Source: Pandoraea fibrosis (lineage in GTDB: Bacteria; Pseudomonadota; Gammaproteobacteria; Burkholderiales; Burkholderiaceae). From it: a DNA stretch of 64,000 nt. The notes under the pieces are model-generated. The model was given only the letters and a program-made list of their open reading frames with translations. It did no database searches and was not told where the DNA came from. Numbering within the stretch: the first letter of the stretch is position 1; each line of letters starts with the position of its first letter. Location of the stretch: contig NZ_CP047385.1 of NCBI RefSeq assembly GCF_000807775.2, positions 3,410,001-3,474,000 on the forward strand, in the 5' to 3' direction. Positions 7,862 through 18,571 of this stretch are shown here, piece after piece. The position numbers were made by a program, and so were the translations under genes.

Positions 7862-8866
7862 TTACAGATACGACGTGTTGATCCACTGGCGCACGGCCGG
7901 TGCCTTATCGATCTGCTTATACGTCACCAGCATTTCCGCGAGGCGTTGCAGGCCGTCGACATAGCTGCCGGGCGACTTGAGCAACTGCGTTTGCTGGGCG
8001 AGGCTGTACCACTCTGCGCCCTTGATCGTCTCGATCTGATCGAGTGCCGACATGCCGGTGAGGGCGATCAGCGAGCGGGCGGCTTCGTCCGGTTTATCGC
8101 GCAGCGTCTGGCAGGCATCGAAATACACCTTGAGGTACTTGCGAACCGCGTCGGCGTTCTTCTCAGCCCACGCATTGCGCACGATCAACACATCCGGACC
8201 TGGCGTCACGTTGTACTTCTTGTAGAGCGAGAACTGCGTGTCGTCCGCCAGCAGCTTCATGCCCGACATGGCGCGAATGCGGTTGAACTGCGGCGTCCAG
8301 GCGGCGGCCGCGTCGATCTGCCCCGACTGAATGGCCCCCGGCAGCTCCGGGGCGGGCACATTGAGCACCGTCACGTCGTTCGACAGACCGGCGCTGCCCA
8401 GCAGATCCAGTACCAGCAGGTGCGCGCTCGACGCGAACGTCACGCCCAGCTTCTTGCCCTTGAGGTCTTGCAGCGAATTCACGCCATCGCGCACGAACAG
8501 ACCTTCCACACGGCCGAAGCTCTCCGGCACGGCCACAATCGAGAAGTGCTTCGAGCCGCGAGCCATCAGCGCGAGTGCCGACACGATGCCGGTACAGGCG
8601 ATATCGATCCCCCCCGAGAGCACGGCGCTCATGCGAGCGGACGACGTGCCGAACGACTGCCATTGCTGATCGATGCCTGCATTCGTCAGTGCGCCGGACT
8701 TCATGGCCAGATAGGCGGGGTAGTGTCCCAGCCAGGCCGATCCGCCGTACTGAATCGTCGTGGCGTCTGCTGCGCGGGCGATTCCCGGAAGCGTCAGAGC
8801 GCCGGCAGCGGCAGCGGCCGAAAGCGTTGCGCTTGTGTGAAGGAACTTGCGTCGAGAAAGGTTCAT
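7862..8866 (-). CDS. ABC transporter substrate-binding protein, taurine/nitrate type, Tat signal
   Basis: The 334-residue protein opens with a twin-arginine signal (MNLSRRKFLHTS, then an Ala-rich hydrophobic stretch and an ARAADA-like cleavage region), so it is probably folded before export. The mature part has the NMT1/SsuA-like pattern: YGGSAWLGHYPAYLAMKSG near the start and LQDLKGKKLGVTFASSAH in the middle. The start at 8866 is favoured over an ATG four codons upstream because a GGAG lies at the right distance. It is the first structural gene of the importer operon. The 107-base gap to the upstream LysR gene should contain the promoter. Confidence 0.9.
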   Translation of the reverse strand: MNLSRRKFLHTSATLSAAAAAGALTLPGIARAADATTIQYGGSAWLGHYPAYLAMKSGALTNAGIDQQWQSFGTSSARMSAVLSGGIDIACTGIVSALALMARGSKHFSIVAVPESFGRVEGLFVRDGVNSLQDLKGKKLGVTFASSAHLLVLDLLGSAGLSNDVTVLNVPAPELPGAIQSGQIDAAAAWTPQFNRIRAMSGMKLLADDTQFSLYKKYNVTPGPDVLIVRNAWAEKNADAVRKYLKVYFDACQTLRDKPDEAARSLIALTGMSALDQIETIKGAEWYSLAQQTQLLKSPGSYVDGLQRLAEMLVTYKQIDKAPAVRQWINTSYL

Positions 8867-8973
8867 GCGTGTCTCCATATTGGTTGTGTGTTATTCGCGT
8901 TGAACAATGGGCGCGCTTCAGGTGAGATCCATCTGGCCCGGCGCCCGGGGCGGTGGCTTGAATTCGTTGGCCG

Positions 8974-9936
8974 TTAGCAAAGCGCCAGGCGTTCGCCGAG
9001 CCAGGGCATGATGCGGCGCAGTTCGGGAAACGCTTCCTGGGCGAGGGCCAGACGACCGGCGAGAAAACATTGCGAGGCCATCTCCGACACCTCGCCTTCG
9101 CGCGAGACCTGATAAATCGTGCGAGACAGGGCGGGGCCTGGCAGCGGCAGCGCGGCGAGTTCCGGAAGCGAAGCGCGGCCTTGCAGCAGGCAGAGCGGGG
9201 TTGCGATCGTGAAGCCGAGATCGGCGGCGACCATCGACATCACGATGTCCGAGGTATCGATTTCGAGGTGCATGCGCGGCGAGTGTCCGGTGCGCCGAAG
9301 GTGGCGTTCGATGACTGCACCAAAGTGCGAGCGACCGGAAAAGCGGATCAGGGGCATCGTGCGGATCAGCTCGCTGAGGTCTGCGCGTGCGAGATCGGCT
9401 TCGCGCGCCTTGGGCACGACAACGATGAACGGCTCCGTGAAAATCGGGCGTCGTACGAGACGTTCCATGTCGTTCATGGGGTCGCTCGTCACGATCAGAT
9501 CGAGGTGTCGGGCGAGCAGCGCTTGCGCGTGTCCATTGGCGAGGCCGGACCAGAGCAGGAGTTCGCTGGTGCTGCCGGACATTTGCCGGACGATCGAAGG
9601 GCCGACGGTTGCGGCAAACGAGTCGATCATCCCTACGCGCACGGCGGCACGGCTGGCGACATCGGCGTCTTGAACTTGCGCGATGAGCCGGTCCATATCG
9701 TCCACGATCTGGCGGGCGTGGCGGGAGAGGGCGAGTCCGGCGGGCGTAAGTTTGAGCGGCCGGCGCGAGCGATCCAGCACACGGGTGCCGACCGTTTGTT
9801 CGATTTGGGCGATCGCTTGAGAGATGGCTGACTGGGTGATACCGAGTGCGGCGGCGGCACCTGAGAGGCTACCGGCGGAAGCGACGGCTTCGAAGATCCG
9901 CAACGATCTAACGTCGAGGTCTGCGCGTTTCTTCAT
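8974..9936 (-). CDS. LysR-type transcriptional regulator
   Basis: The 320-residue protein has the LysR helix-turn-helix at residues about 9-65 (LRIFEAVASAGSLSGAAAALGITQSAISQAIAQIEQ), then the effector-binding domain. ATG at 9936 is preceded by GGAG at about 10 bases, while a longer frame lacks support. It is encoded just upstream of, and in the same direction as, the taurine-type importer and FAD oxidoreductase genes, and probably regulates them in response to the substrate or a sulfur/nitrogen signal. The same-strand arrangement differs from the usual divergent layout. Confidence 0.88.
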   Translation of the reverse strand: MKKRADLDVRSLRIFEAVASAGSLSGAAAALGITQSAISQAIAQIEQTVGTRVLDRSRRPLKLTPAGLALSRHARQIVDDMDRLIAQVQDADVASRAAVRVGMIDSFAATVGPSIVRQMSGSTSELLLWSGLANGHAQALLARHLDLIVTSDPMNDMERLVRRPIFTEPFIVVVPKAREADLARADLSELIRTMPLIRFSGRSHFGAVIERHLRRTGHSPRMHLEIDTSDIVMSMVAADLGFTIATPLCLLQGRASLPELAALPLPGPALSRTIYQVSREGEVSEMASQCFLAGRLALAQEAFPELRRIMPWLGERLALC

Positions 9937-10066
9937 CGGCGTGTCTCCGGTGCGAGCAGTGAGTCTCGAGAGGCGAGAAGGCCCTTTCTGGCTCACTACA
10001 ATGAATCGATATAAGAATTTCTGGCGATTGTAGGGATAGAAGTGGGTAAAACGAAATCAACTTAAG

Positions 10067-10088
10067 AAAAACTAATACTTTGTATTAG
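10067..10088 (-). terminator. Possible rho-independent terminator downstream of the hut operon
   Basis: A perfect 7-bp inverted repeat (CTAATAC at 10072-10078 and GTATTAG at 10082-10088, 3-base loop) is followed, on the minus strand, by TTTTTCTT. The stem is AT-rich, so it would be a weak terminator. It could instead be an operator for the LysR gene that starts at 9936. Confidence 0.35.
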
Positions 10089-10200
10089 GTCGTGAGAATT
10101 TGAGGTAGGAAACGGCAGGGGTGGCGCGATGTTGGTCTCAGCGATCGAAATTAGGCACGGATGGGGGAGGTTTCGGTGGAGGTATTGAGGGAGAGGAGGG

Positions 10201-10273
10201 GGACGGACCGAGGCCGCTTTCTGCAGCGAGTTGGGTTTATGTCTGAGAGGCGGAAAGGGGCCTCGGTCCGTCT
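10201..10273 (-). repeat. Structured palindromic repeat element, copy 1
   Basis: A perfect 14-bp inverted repeat (arms at 10202-10215 and 10259-10272) encloses a conserved core containing TTGGGTTTATGTCTGAGAGG on the plus strand. The core and arms recur at 43996-44068 in the opposite window orientation. Read in the direction of the upstream gene (hutG, minus strand), both copies have the same orientation. One stem pair differs between copies (A-T here, G-C there), a compensatory change that supports a conserved hairpin. It starts about 119 bases after the hutG stop. Confidence 0.75.
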
Positions 10274-10392
10274 GACCGGGGGAGCGTGAAGTGGGTGAGG
10301 CGGATGAAACGTGAGGGAGCGTGACGGATCGTGAGAGACAGGCAGGCCATATCCGAGACGCGCGACAACGTCCCGGACAAAGGGGGTGAGAG

Positions 10393-11355
10393 TCAAAGTA
10401 GGCGATAAGCGAGTCGGGCGGCGACACGTGCGCCGGTGCCCTGGGGGTCGAAGCGCGGGTTGTATTCGGCGAGATCGGCTACACGAAGTTTCCCTGACTG
10501 GCGAACTTGCGTAACGATGGCCTCGACGACGGGCATTGGCACGCCGTAAGCGGCGGGCGCTGAGACCCCGGGCATGACGGGGGCGGGCAGCACATCGAGA
10601 TCGATCGTGAGGTAGACGTGTGAGACATCGGCGATGAGGGCATCGATCTGAGCGAGGCGGGCATCCAGATGCCGGTCTTGCATGTCGGTGTCTTCCACGT
10701 AGGTCACTTTCAACTCGCGGGCGCGTTCGAACAGTGAGGCTGTATTACTCAACCGGCTGACGCCGAGGCAGGCGTAGTCGAATGAGAGTCCTGCGGCTTC
10801 ACAGGCCTGGGCGATCTGATCGAACGGTGTACCCGACGTGCCGGGACGTGCTGTGCGCAGGTCGAAGTGAGCGTCGAGATTGAGGATCAGTACGCGCGAG
10901 CGATCGCCCTTGGCATCAAGATGGGCGCGAAGCCCTTGCCATGTACCCCAGGCAATCTCGTGCCCGCCGCCGAGTACCACGGGTTGCGCGCCCGCGTCGA
11001 GTTGACCACGGACTGCTTCGGCCAGTTTGCGCTGCGAAGCTTCGAGGTCGTCGTCATCGCAGGAAACGTCGCCCGCATCGAACAGCCATGCGATGTCGTG
11101 CGCGGGCAGATTTGCCAGCGCGCGACGGATCGCTTGTGGCCCCTCGGCGGCGCCGACGCGCCCTTGATTGCGTTTAACGCCCGTATCGCAAGCGAACCCG
11201 AGCAAAACGGGGGCGCCGGCAGGCGTGGCGTCGGCGCGCGGATCGATTTCGCGCACGACGTTGAACAGGCGGCGGGTATCGCCGCGTTCGCCGGTATCCG
11301 TGCGTCCTCGCCAGACGGGGGTGTCGCCGGGCGCCGGTTTCAGTTGTGTTGCCAT
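10393..11355 (-). CDS. hutG: Formimidoylglutamase (HutG, ureohydrolase family)
   Basis: The 320-residue enzyme has the arginase-superfamily metal motifs [18 protein letters not shown] and TIDLDVLP, whose His and Asp residues bind two Mn ions. In the hut context this is N-formimidoyl-L-glutamate hydrolase (EC 3.5.3.8), giving glutamate and formamide, so the four-step histidine route is used. The start ATG at 11355 has AGGAG about 9 bases upstream, while a longer frame runs antisense into hutI. It is the last gene of the hut cluster, 28 bases after hutI. The alternative, another agmatinase-like activity, is unlikely given the neighbours. Confidence 0.93.
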   Translation of the reverse strand: MATQLKPAPGDTPVWRGRTDTGERGDTRRLFNVVREIDPRADATPAGAPVLLGFACDTGVKRNQGRVGAAEGPQAIRRALANLPAHDIAWLFDAGDVSCDDDDLEASQRKLAEAVRGQLDAGAQPVVLGGGHEIAWGTWQGLRAHLDAKGDRSRVLILNLDAHFDLRTARPGTSGTPFDQIAQACEAAGLSFDYACLGVSRLSNTASLFERARELKVTYVEDTDMQDRHLDARLAQIDALIADVSHVYLTIDLDVLPAPVMPGVSAPAAYGVPMPVVEAIVTQVRQSGKLRVADLAEYNPRFDPQGTGARVAARLAYRLL

Positions 11356-11383
11356 GAAAGCGTCTCCTGTTGGCCGGCCAGAC

Positions 11384-12601
11384 TCAGACCGTGGCGAGAT
11401 CGCGCCACTGTCCATTGCGCACTGTGCGCGACGGCAGGTCGCCACCGAGCCAGTAGGCCAGTTCGGCAGGGCGTTCGATTTCCCATGCCACGAAGTCCGC
11501 CGTCTTGCCGGCTTCAATCGTGCCGTGCGTGTCGAGCATGCCCAGTGCCTTGGCGGCATTTCGGGTAACGCCGGCGAGCGCCTCTTCCGGCGTGAGGCCG
11601 AAAAGCGTGCAGGCCATGTTGAGCATCAGCCGCAGCGACAACGCGGGCGAGGTGCCGGGATTCAGATCGGACGCCACCGCAATATCGACCCCGTGACGTC
11701 GCAACAAGTCCACAGGCGGGCGGCGTGTCTCCTGCAACATATGGAAGGCGCCCGGCAGCAGCACGGCCACCGTGCCCGCGCGCCCCATTGCGGCGGCATC
11801 CTCCGGCGTCATGTACTCGAGGTGATCCGCCGACAATGCGCCCAACTCTGCGGCGAGACTCGAACCACCGAGTGGAGAGAGTTGTTCCGCGTGCAGCTTC
11901 ACCGGCAGCTTCAGCTTCTGCGCGCGCAACAGCACGCGCATCACCTGTGCCGGCGTGAAAGCGATCGTCTCGCAGAAGGCATCGACGGCATCGACCAGAT
12001 GTTCCTCGGCGAGCTTGGGCAGGATCTCGGCGCAGACATAGTTCACATACTCGTCGGCCTTGCCTGCGAACTCCGACGGCACCGTATGGGCGGCCAGACA
12101 CGTCGTCTTTACCGTGACGGGCAGCGCCTCGCCCAGCCGACGCGCCACCCGCAACATCTTGCGCTCGCTATTCAGATCGAGGCCGTAACCCGATTTGATC
12201 TCCACCGTCGTCACGCCGTCGCGCATCAGTGCGAGCAGGCGTTTTCGTGCCGATTCGAAGAGCGCGTCCTCCGTGGCGTCGCGCGTGTGCCGCACCGTGT
12301 GCTTGATGCCGCCCCCGGCCGCCGAAATCTCGGCATAGCTCACGCCTTGCAGCCGCTGCTCGAACTCGAGACTGCGATTGCCGCCGAATACCAGATGCGT
12401 GTGGCAGTCGATCAGACCGGGCGTGACCCACGCGCCTTGCAGATCGACGCATTCGTGCGCGCCCGACGCCGGGCGTTCACTGCGCGGCCCGACCCACTCG
12501 ATCTGCTTACCGACAGTGACGATTACCGCATCCTCGATGGCGTGGTAACGACCGTCGCGCATCGTGGCGACGTGGCAGTGCTTCCAGTAGGTACGTTTCA
12601 T
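11384..12601 (-). CDS. hutI: Imidazolonepropionase
   Basis: The 405-residue amidohydrolase carries the metal motif [10 protein letters not shown], the segment [17 protein letters not shown], His and Glu residues in [10 protein letters not shown], and the catalytic Asp in [11 protein letters not shown], all in HutI order and length. It hydrolyses 4-imidazolone-5-propanoate to N-formimidoyl-glutamate in the cytoplasm (EC 3.5.2.7). It lies seven bases after the permease gene and 28 bases before hutG in one minus-strand transcript, and is presumably repressed by HutC in the absence of urocanate. Confidence 0.96.
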   Translation of the reverse strand: MKRTYWKHCHVATMRDGRYHAIEDAVIVTVGKQIEWVGPRSERPASGAHECVDLQGAWVTPGLIDCHTHLVFGGNRSLEFEQRLQGVSYAEISAAGGGIKHTVRHTRDATEDALFESARKRLLALMRDGVTTVEIKSGYGLDLNSERKMLRVARRLGEALPVTVKTTCLAAHTVPSEFAGKADEYVNYVCAEILPKLAEEHLVDAVDAFCETIAFTPAQVMRVLLRAQKLKLPVKLHAEQLSPLGGSSLAAELGALSADHLEYMTPEDAAAMGRAGTVAVLLPGAFHMLQETRRPPVDLLRRHGVDIAVASDLNPGTSPALSLRLMLNMACTLFGLTPEEALAGVTRNAAKALGMLDTHGTIEAGKTADFVAWEIERPAELAYWLGGDLPSRTVRNGQWRDLATV

Positions 12602-12608
12602 GTGAGGC

Positions 12609-13988
12609 TTATTCCAGGCTCATGGGGGCGCGCACCTGCGCTTCCTTGGGTTTGACACCGAGCAGATAGGCGATGGACATCAGCACGATCCAGGCGGCGC
12701 CGACATACAGCGCGACGCGGGTGTCCTCCATGTAACCGAGCATGCCGATCACGAAGAGCATGAACGCGATCGCCAATGCCGGCCCGACCGGCCACAACGG
12801 CACCTTGAACTTGAGTTCAGCGACTTCGGCAGCCGAGAGACGCCGGCGCATTGCCACCTGCGAGAGCAGGATCATCAACCATACCCACACCGTTGCGAAC
12901 GTGGCGATCGACGCAATGATCAGGAACACGCCTTCCGGGATCAGATAGTTCAACACCACCCCGCCGAGCAACGCCGCCGTCATCACCAGCACCGTGACCC
13001 AGGGCACCCCATGGCGCGACGTCGCCGAGAAAGCGGCCGGCGCCTGACCATGCTCGGCCATGCCGAACATCATGCGACCTGCACCGAAAATATTGCTGTT
13101 GATGGCCGAGATCGCGGCCGAAATCACGATCAGATTGAGGATCGCCGCTGCCGACTTGATGCCCAGACCCGAGAAGATCTGCACGAACGGGCTGCCCTGG
13201 CTGCCGATACCGGTCCACGGGAAGATCGCCATCAGCACGCACATCGTGAGCACGTAGAACAGCAGAATGCGCACCGGCACCGCATTGATCGCGCGCGGAA
13301 TCACCTTCTCGGGATTCTTGGCTTCACCGCCGGTAATGCCGATGATCTCAATGCCACCGTAAGCAAACATCACCACGGCCAGCGACGCCACCAGCCCGCC
13401 CCAGCCGTTGGGCAGGAAGCCGCCGTGCGACCAGAGGTTGCTCACCGCCGGCGCATGTTCGCCGTGCAGTTGCACGCCGGCGAACAGAATCACGCCGCCG
13501 CCGACAATCATCGCTACGATGGCAACGATCTTGACGAGCGCCAGCCAGAATTCCATCTCCCCGTACACCTTGACGTTGCACAGGTTCAGGCCGCAGATCA
13601 CCATCACGACACCGAGTACCCAGATCCATTGCGGTACGTCGGGAAACCAGAATCCCATATAGATACCGAACGCCGTCACGTCGGCCAGACAGACGATCAC
13701 CATCTCCAGAATGTACGTCCAGCCCGTGAGGAAACCGGCCAGCGGGCCAAGATTGTCGCGCGCATAGCGGCCGAACGAACCGGAGACCGGCTGGCGCACC
13801 ACCATCTCGCCAAGCGCGCGCATCACCATGTAGACCGCTGCGCCGCCCACGATATAGGCAAGAATGACCGCCGGACCGGCGAGTTGAATGGCCGAGGCCG
13901 ACCCGTAGAACAGGCCTGTGCCGATGGCGGAGCCGAGCGCCAGAAAGCGGATATGCCGCGCGCTCAGATTGCGTTGCAGATTCTTCAA
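12609..13988 (-). CDS. APC-family amino acid permease, probable histidine transporter
   Basis: The 459-residue protein begins [30 protein letters not shown], the first transmembrane region of AAT/ProY-type amino acid permeases, and has about 12 hydrophobic helices. The GSAIGTGLF segment contacts the substrate amino and carboxyl groups in this family. The start is taken as TTG at 13988, with AGGAG about seven bases upstream; the ATG-less extension is not conserved. Placement between hutH and hutI points to histidine or urocanate uptake (HutT-like). ProY-type proline transport is the sequence-based alternative. The 187 bases before it contain a GC-rich hairpin near 14010-14033 of unknown role. 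Confidence 0.88.
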   Translation of the reverse strand: MKNLQRNLSARHIRFLALGSAIGTGLFYGSASAIQLAGPAVILAYIVGGAAVYMVMRALGEMVVRQPVSGSFGRYARDNLGPLAGFLTGWTYILEMVIVCLADVTAFGIYMGFWFPDVPQWIWVLGVVMVICGLNLCNVKVYGEMEFWLALVKIVAIVAMIVGGGVILFAGVQLHGEHAPAVSNLWSHGGFLPNGWGGLVASLAVVMFAYGGIEIIGITGGEAKNPEKVIPRAINAVPVRILLFYVLTMCVLMAIFPWTGIGSQGSPFVQIFSGLGIKSAAAILNLIVISAAISAINSNIFGAGRMMFGMAEHGQAPAAFSATSRHGVPWVTVLVMTAALLGGVVLNYLIPEGVFLIIASIATFATVWVWLMILLSQVAMRRRLSAAEVAELKFKVPLWPVGPALAIAFMLFVIGMLGYMEDTRVALYVGAAWIVLMSIAYLLGVKPKEAQVRAPMSLE

Positions 13989-14175
13989 GTTGTCTCCTGA
14001 ATGCGTAATGCGCCGGCCCGCACGAGCGGGCGGCAGGGAGAAATCGGGTTGGTCGGCCGACGCTTGGCCGAGCGGCGCCAGTGCACCGCCGGACAAGGGG
14101 GCAACCCGTCACACCACTGGCCGGAGCGCGAATCACCGTTCGTTTCGCCCCGACAGGGTGGAAATCAAACGCGAC

Positions 14176-15708
14176 TCAAACGCTCGGCAACGTACCGGAG
14201 GGCACCAGTGTGCTCAGTTGCCGTTGTGCGATCAACGCACTCGCACCCTCGATATCGGGCGCGAAATAGCGATCCTTATCGTAAAACGGAACCGACTGGC
14301 GCAGCAGCTCGCGGGCGCGCTCGAGCACCGGCGTCGACTTGACACCTTCGCGGAAGTCCAGCCCCTGGCAGGCGCTGAGCCATTCGATCGCGATGATGCC
14401 TTTCACGTTATCGGCCATCTCCCAAAGCCGCTTCCCGGCGTTGGGCGCCATCGACACGTGGTCTTCCTGGTTGGCCGAGGTCGGGAGACTATCAACGCTG
14501 GCCGGATGTGCCAAGGCCTTATTTTCGGACGCCAGCGCCGCAGCCGTTACCTGCGCGATCATGAAGCCCGAGTTCACGCCGCCGTTGGCCACCAGAAATG
14601 CAGGCAACTGCGACATATGCTTGTCCATCATCAGCGAGATGCGACGCTCGCTCAGCGCACCGATTTCGGCAATCGCCAGCGCGAGATTGTCGGCGGCCAT
14701 GGCAACCGGCTCGGCGTGGAAGTTGCCACCGGAAATGACGTCGCCTTGCTCCCAGAACACCAGCGGATTGTCCGACACGGCGTTCGCCTCCACCGCGAGC
14801 ACCTCGGCGGCCTGACGGATCTGCGTGAGACACGCGCCCATGACCTGAGGCTGGCAACGCAGCGAGTACGGGTCCTGCACCTTCTCGCAGTTTGCGTGCG
14901 ACTGACCAACCTCGCTTGTTTCGCCAAGTAAATGGCGATAGAGCGCAGCGGCGTCGATCTGGCCGCGCTGGCCACGGGCTGCATGAATGCGGGCGTCGAA
15001 CGGGGCGCGCGAGCCGAGCATGGCTTCGACCGTCAGGGCACCGCACACGCTGGCCGCCGCGAACATGTCTTCCGCTTCGAAGAGGCCACGCAGCGCGTAG
15101 GCCGTCGACACCTGTGTGCCGTTGAGCAGCGCGAGCCCTTCCTTGGCGGCAAGCGTCAACGGTTCCAGCCCGGCCACGGCGAGCGCTTCGCGAGCGCTCA
15201 TCCACTGACCGCGATAGCGCGCCTCGCCTTCGCCCAGCAACAGCAGCGACATGTGGGCGAGCGGAGCAAGATCGCCCGATGCGCCGACCGAACCCTTGAG
15301 CGGAATGCGCGGGTAGACCTCGGCGTTCACCAGCGTGACGAGTGCGTCGATCACCTTGCGGCGAATGCCCGAGAAGCCGCGCGCCAGACTGTTGATCTTG
15401 AGCACCATGATGAGACGCACCAGGGCGTCGTCGAGCGGCGCGCCGACACCGGCGGCATGCGAAAGCACGAGGGAGCGCTGAAGATTTTCGAGGTCCTCAT
15501 AGGCGATGCGTGTCGTTGCCAGCAGGCCGAATCCGGTATTGATACCGTAGGCCGTGCGGCCTTCGGCCACGATGTTTTCCACACAGGCCACGCTCTTGTC
15601 GATAGCGGCGTAAGCGTTCTCGTCGAGCGTGAGGGTGGTCGGGTTCTGGTAGACGTCGCGCAATTGCGCCAGCGTGAGCGCGCCGGGCGTCACAAACAGT
15701 TTTGCCAT
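14176..15708 (-). CDS. hutH: Histidine ammonia-lyase
   Basis: The 510-residue enzyme has the lyase signature [14 protein letters not shown]. Residues Ala143-Ser144-Gly145 cyclise to the methylidene-imidazolone cofactor. Other hallmark segments are YGINTGFG near residue 54 and [14 protein letters not shown]. It deaminates L-histidine to urocanate (EC 4.3.1.3), the first step of the pathway. The start at 15708 gives the usual family length and has AAGGAA upstream; an ATG eight codons earlier is possible. It follows hutU by 49 bases. Confidence 0.96.
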   Translation of the reverse strand: MAKLFVTPGALTLAQLRDVYQNPTTLTLDENAYAAIDKSVACVENIVAEGRTAYGINTGFGLLATTRIAYEDLENLQRSLVLSHAAGVGAPLDDALVRLIMVLKINSLARGFSGIRRKVIDALVTLVNAEVYPRIPLKGSVGASGDLAPLAHMSLLLLGEGEARYRGQWMSAREALAVAGLEPLTLAAKEGLALLNGTQVSTAYALRGLFEAEDMFAAASVCGALTVEAMLGSRAPFDARIHAARGQRGQIDAAALYRHLLGETSEVGQSHANCEKVQDPYSLRCQPQVMGACLTQIRQAAEVLAVEANAVSDNPLVFWEQGDVISGGNFHAEPVAMAADNLALAIAEIGALSERRISLMMDKHMSQLPAFLVANGGVNSGFMIAQVTAAALASENKALAHPASVDSLPTSANQEDHVSMAPNAGKRLWEMADNVKGIIAIEWLSACQGLDFREGVKSTPVLERARELLRQSVPFYDKDRYFAPDIEGASALIAQRQLSTLVPSGTLPSV

Positions 15709-15757
15709 GGACAGATTTCCTTGATTCGACATATTCGGGGGGGCTGACTGGTCTTGC

Positions 15758-17437
15758 TTATTTCGCGGTGCCCAGCATGGGCAGGTTCAGGCCATGTTCG
15801 CGAGCGCATTCGACGGCGATGTCGTAACCGGCATCGGCGTGGCGCATGACGCCGGTGGCCGGATCGTTGTTCAGCACACGGGCGATGCGTGCTGCGGCGG
15901 CGTCGGTGCCATCGCACACGATCACCACGCCCGAATGTTGCGAGAAGCCCATGCCGACGCCACCGCCGTGATGCAGCGAGACCCAGGTGGCGCCGCTCGC
16001 CGTGTTGAGCAGGGCGTTGAGCAGCGGCCAGTCGGAGACGGCGTCCGAGCCGTCGCGCATGGCTTCCGTTTCGCGATTGGGGCTGGCGACCGACCCCGAG
16101 TCCAGATGGTCGCGGCCGATCACGACCGGTGCCGAGAGTTCTCCCGAGCGTACCATTTCGTTGAACGCCAGTCCGAGCTTCGCGCGCAGTCCCAGACCGA
16201 CCCAGCAAATGCGCGCGGGCAGGCCCTGGAAGCTGATGCGCTCACGCGCCATGTCGAGCCAGCGATGCAGGTGTTCATCGTCCGGGATCAGCGCTTTGAC
16301 CTTGGCATCCGTCTTGTAGATGTCTTGCGGATCGCCCGAGAGCGCGGCCCAGCGGAACGGCCCCACGCCACGGCAAAAGAGCGGGCGGATATACGCGGGG
16401 ACGAATCCTGGAAAGTCGAACGCGTTCTCGACGCCTTCGTCCTTGGCCATCTGACGGATGTTGTTGCCGTAGTCGAACGTCGGCACGCCCATCGCCTTGA
16501 AGTCGAGCATGGCCTTGACGTGCACGGCCATCGACTGCTTGGCCGCCTTGACGACCTCGGCCGGCGTCGAGCGGGCGCGTTCGCGGTAGTCGTCCCACGT
16601 CCAGCCGATCGGCAGATAGCCGTTGAGCGGGTCGTGCGCGCTGGTCTGGTCGGTGACCATGTCCGGCCGCACGCCCCGGCGCACCAGTTCCGGGAGAATT
16701 TCTGCCGCATTGCCGCACAGCGCAACGGACGTGGCCTGACCGGCCGCCGTGTATTTGGCGATACGCTCGAGTGCGTCGTCGAGATCCGTCGCTTGCTCAT
16801 CGACGTAGCGTGTACGCAGACGGAAATCGATGCTGGTTTGCTGGCACTCGATGTTGAGCGAACAGGCCCCGGCGAGCGTGGCGGCCAGTGGCTGCGCACC
16901 GCCCATGCCGCCCAGGCCGGCGGTCAGCACCCAGCGTCCCTTCAGATCGCCGCCGTAATGCTGACGGCCGGCTTCGACAAACGTCTCGTAAGTGCCTTGC
17001 ACAATGCCCTGGCTACCGATGTAGATCCATGAGCCGGCAGTCATCTGGCCGTACATGGCGAGACCCTTGGCGTCGAGTTCGTTGAAGTGTTCCCAGTTGG
17101 CCCAGTGCGGCACCAGATTCGAGTTGGCGATGAGCACACGCGGCGCGTCGGCGTGAGTCTTGAAGACACCGACCGGCTTGCCCGACTGCACGAGCAGCGT
17201 TTCATCGTCGCCCAATGTCTTGAGCGTTTCGACGATCTTGTCGTAACACTCCCAATTGCGCGCGGCACGACCGATACCCCCGTAGACGACGAGGGCGTTC
17301 GGATTTTCGGCAACGTCCGGATCCAGATTGTTCATCAGCATGCGCAGCGGGGCTTCGGTGAGCCAGCTACGGGCATTGAGCTGAGTGCCGCGCGGGGCGC
17401 GGATCGTGACGTCGCGATAACGGGGGGATTGGCTCAC
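15758..17437 (-). CDS. hutU: Urocanate hydratase
   Basis: The 559-residue protein is full length for HutU. Hallmarks include [19 protein letters not shown], the NAD-site region [32 protein letters not shown] and the C-terminal [16 protein letters not shown]. It converts urocanate to imidazolone-propionate using tightly bound NAD (EC 4.2.1.49). The GTG start at 17437 is preceded by AGAGGA and gives the normal N-terminus, whereas the longer frame runs into the operator. It is the first enzyme gene after the HutC operator at 17481-17492, so the enzyme operon promoter should lie in 17438-17588. Confidence 0.96.
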   Translation of the reverse strand: MSQSPRYRDVTIRAPRGTQLNARSWLTEAPLRMLMNNLDPDVAENPNALVVYGGIGRAARNWECYDKIVETLKTLGDDETLLVQSGKPVGVFKTHADAPRVLIANSNLVPHWANWEHFNELDAKGLAMYGQMTAGSWIYIGSQGIVQGTYETFVEAGRQHYGGDLKGRWVLTAGLGGMGGAQPLAATLAGACSLNIECQQTSIDFRLRTRYVDEQATDLDDALERIAKYTAAGQATSVALCGNAAEILPELVRRGVRPDMVTDQTSAHDPLNGYLPIGWTWDDYRERARSTPAEVVKAAKQSMAVHVKAMLDFKAMGVPTFDYGNNIRQMAKDEGVENAFDFPGFVPAYIRPLFCRGVGPFRWAALSGDPQDIYKTDAKVKALIPDDEHLHRWLDMARERISFQGLPARICWVGLGLRAKLGLAFNEMVRSGELSAPVVIGRDHLDSGSVASPNRETEAMRDGSDAVSDWPLLNALLNTASGATWVSLHHGGGVGMGFSQHSGVVIVCDGTDAAAARIARVLNNDPATGVMRHADAGYDIAVECAREHGLNLPMLGTAK

Positions 17438-17470
17438 AGCGTATTCCTCTAGTTCGGAGCAGATGATGGC

Positions 17471-17492
17471 TTGTACAGTATTGTATATACAA
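17471..17492 (-). promoter_or_regulatory. HutC-type operator upstream of hutU
   Basis: The perfect palindrome TTGTATATACAA at 17481-17492 lies 44 bases before the hutU start and matches the TGTATATACA-type site bound by HutC repressors in proteobacteria. A related half-site, TTGTAC at 17471-17476, sits 10 bases away, giving a tandem arrangement. Binding would be released by urocanate, inducing hutU, hutH, permease, hutI and hutG. Confidence 0.8.
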
Positions 17493-17588
17493 CTCATCGT
17501 GAACTAGGGTTTTCACGCACTTCACCCCATGGGCAAAAGCGTTCCGAGCGACGAGCGGCAGGTGCGTCGGGGCGACGGGCAGGAGGGC

Positions 17589-18344
17589 TTACTCGGGTTC
17601 GCCGAAGCGTCCTTCGAGTCGATGGCGTGAGCCGGGGTGCAGCAAACGGGCGACGGAGACGATGCGCTTGCCCGACCACGTGCGTCGCCGGATCAGCAGA
17701 CACGGTTCGGTGCGTGCGATCTGCAACATCTGGGCTTCTTCGGGGGTTGCCGTCACGGCTTCGACGACGTGCTCGCCCGAGGTGAGCGGCGAGTGCCGCT
17801 GCAGATAGACGTTGGGGGTGATCTTGGTGAAGTCCTGCTCGAGGTAATTGGGCGCAAGCGCAGGATTCACGAAACGATCCTCGATCTGCACCGGCACGTT
17901 GTCCTGATAGTGCACGATCACCGAGTGGAACAACGTCTCGCGCTCTTGCAAACCCATGGCGAGGGCGCGTTCGGGGCCGGCGAGTTCCGCCCGCAGCAGT
18001 TTGACTTCCGCACGGTGGCGATGCCCATGTTCGGAAATCTCGTCGGCGATGTTATTGACGGCGAGCAGAGGGGAGTGCGATTTCGGTTCCGCGACGAAAG
18101 TGCCGACCCCCTGCATGCGCACGAGACGGCCTTCGGCAGTGAGTTCTCGCAGCGCGCGGTTGACCGTCATGCGGCTCACGCCGGACTGTTCGACCAGTTC
18201 GTTTTCCGAAGGTACACGGTAATGCGGCGGCCACGCGCCACTGTCGATCTGACGGCAGATGAACTGCTTGAGCTGCAGATAGCGGGGCGCTGGCCCTTGT
18301 TCGTTGAGCGTTTCGACAGTCGGCTGGGCGGTTTGACGTGGCAC
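17589..18344 (-). CDS. hutC: Histidine utilisation repressor HutC (GntR family)
   Basis: The roughly 251-residue protein has a GntR winged helix (YLQLKQFICRQIDSGAWPPHYRVPSENELVEQSGVSRMTVNRALREL) followed by a UTRA ligand domain with EDRFVNPALAPNYLEQDF and the C-terminal RRTWSGKRIVSVARLLHPGSRHRLEGRF, the diagnostic HutC ending. It represses the hut genes and responds to urocanate. The start is uncertain: GTG at 18344 gives family length, but in-frame GTG at 18365 or an upstream ATG are possible. It is encoded on the same strand just upstream of the operator and hutU. Confidence 0.92.
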   Translation of the reverse strand: MPRQTAQPTVETLNEQGPAPRYLQLKQFICRQIDSGAWPPHYRVPSENELVEQSGVSRMTVNRALRELTAEGRLVRMQGVGTFVAEPKSHSPLLAVNNIADEISEHGHRHRAEVKLLRAELAGPERALAMGLQERETLFHSVIVHYQDNVPVQIEDRFVNPALAPNYLEQDFTKITPNVYLQRHSPLTSGEHVVEAVTATPEEAQMLQIARTEPCLLIRRRTWSGKRIVSVARLLHPGSRHRLEGRFGEPE

Positions 18345-18571
18345 CTTGTTGGGCTCTCCGGTCACGGGCGTGCGGGGGGAAAGGTTGAAGGATAAGCCAA
18401 TCGTCTGCCGGAGACGAGAAAAAAGAGGCACGCCTGCGCACGACACGGCTTGAGGTCAGACCGTGGGAGGAGTAGGTGACGACGTGCCAAAGGGAGCGCT
18501 GGCCCGTCATGCCACGCCAAGCCTGCAACGTTGCGCGTCGATCCGGTTCTCGCGAAGTCTCTCGGGCGGGG

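Larger units (their letters stand above)
9937..10392. other. Gene-free stretch between hutG and the LysR gene
   Basis: These 456 bases contain no convincing coding frame. They hold two structures: the palindromic repeat element at 10201-10273, and a short AT-rich inverted repeat at 10072-10088 that may end the hut transcript. The rest (10274-10392 and 10089-10200) is G-rich on the plus strand with no recognised motif. The LysR promoter should lie close to 9937-10060. Confidence 0.6.

Noticed and set aside
11168..12655. A 495-codon plus-strand frame over hutI and hutG
   Set aside because: It lies antisense to two certain hut genes and is Arg/His-rich with no motif.
14010..14033. GC-rich hairpin between hutH and the permease gene
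   Set aside because: The stem is imperfect and there is no T-run; not strong enough to call a terminator or attenuator.
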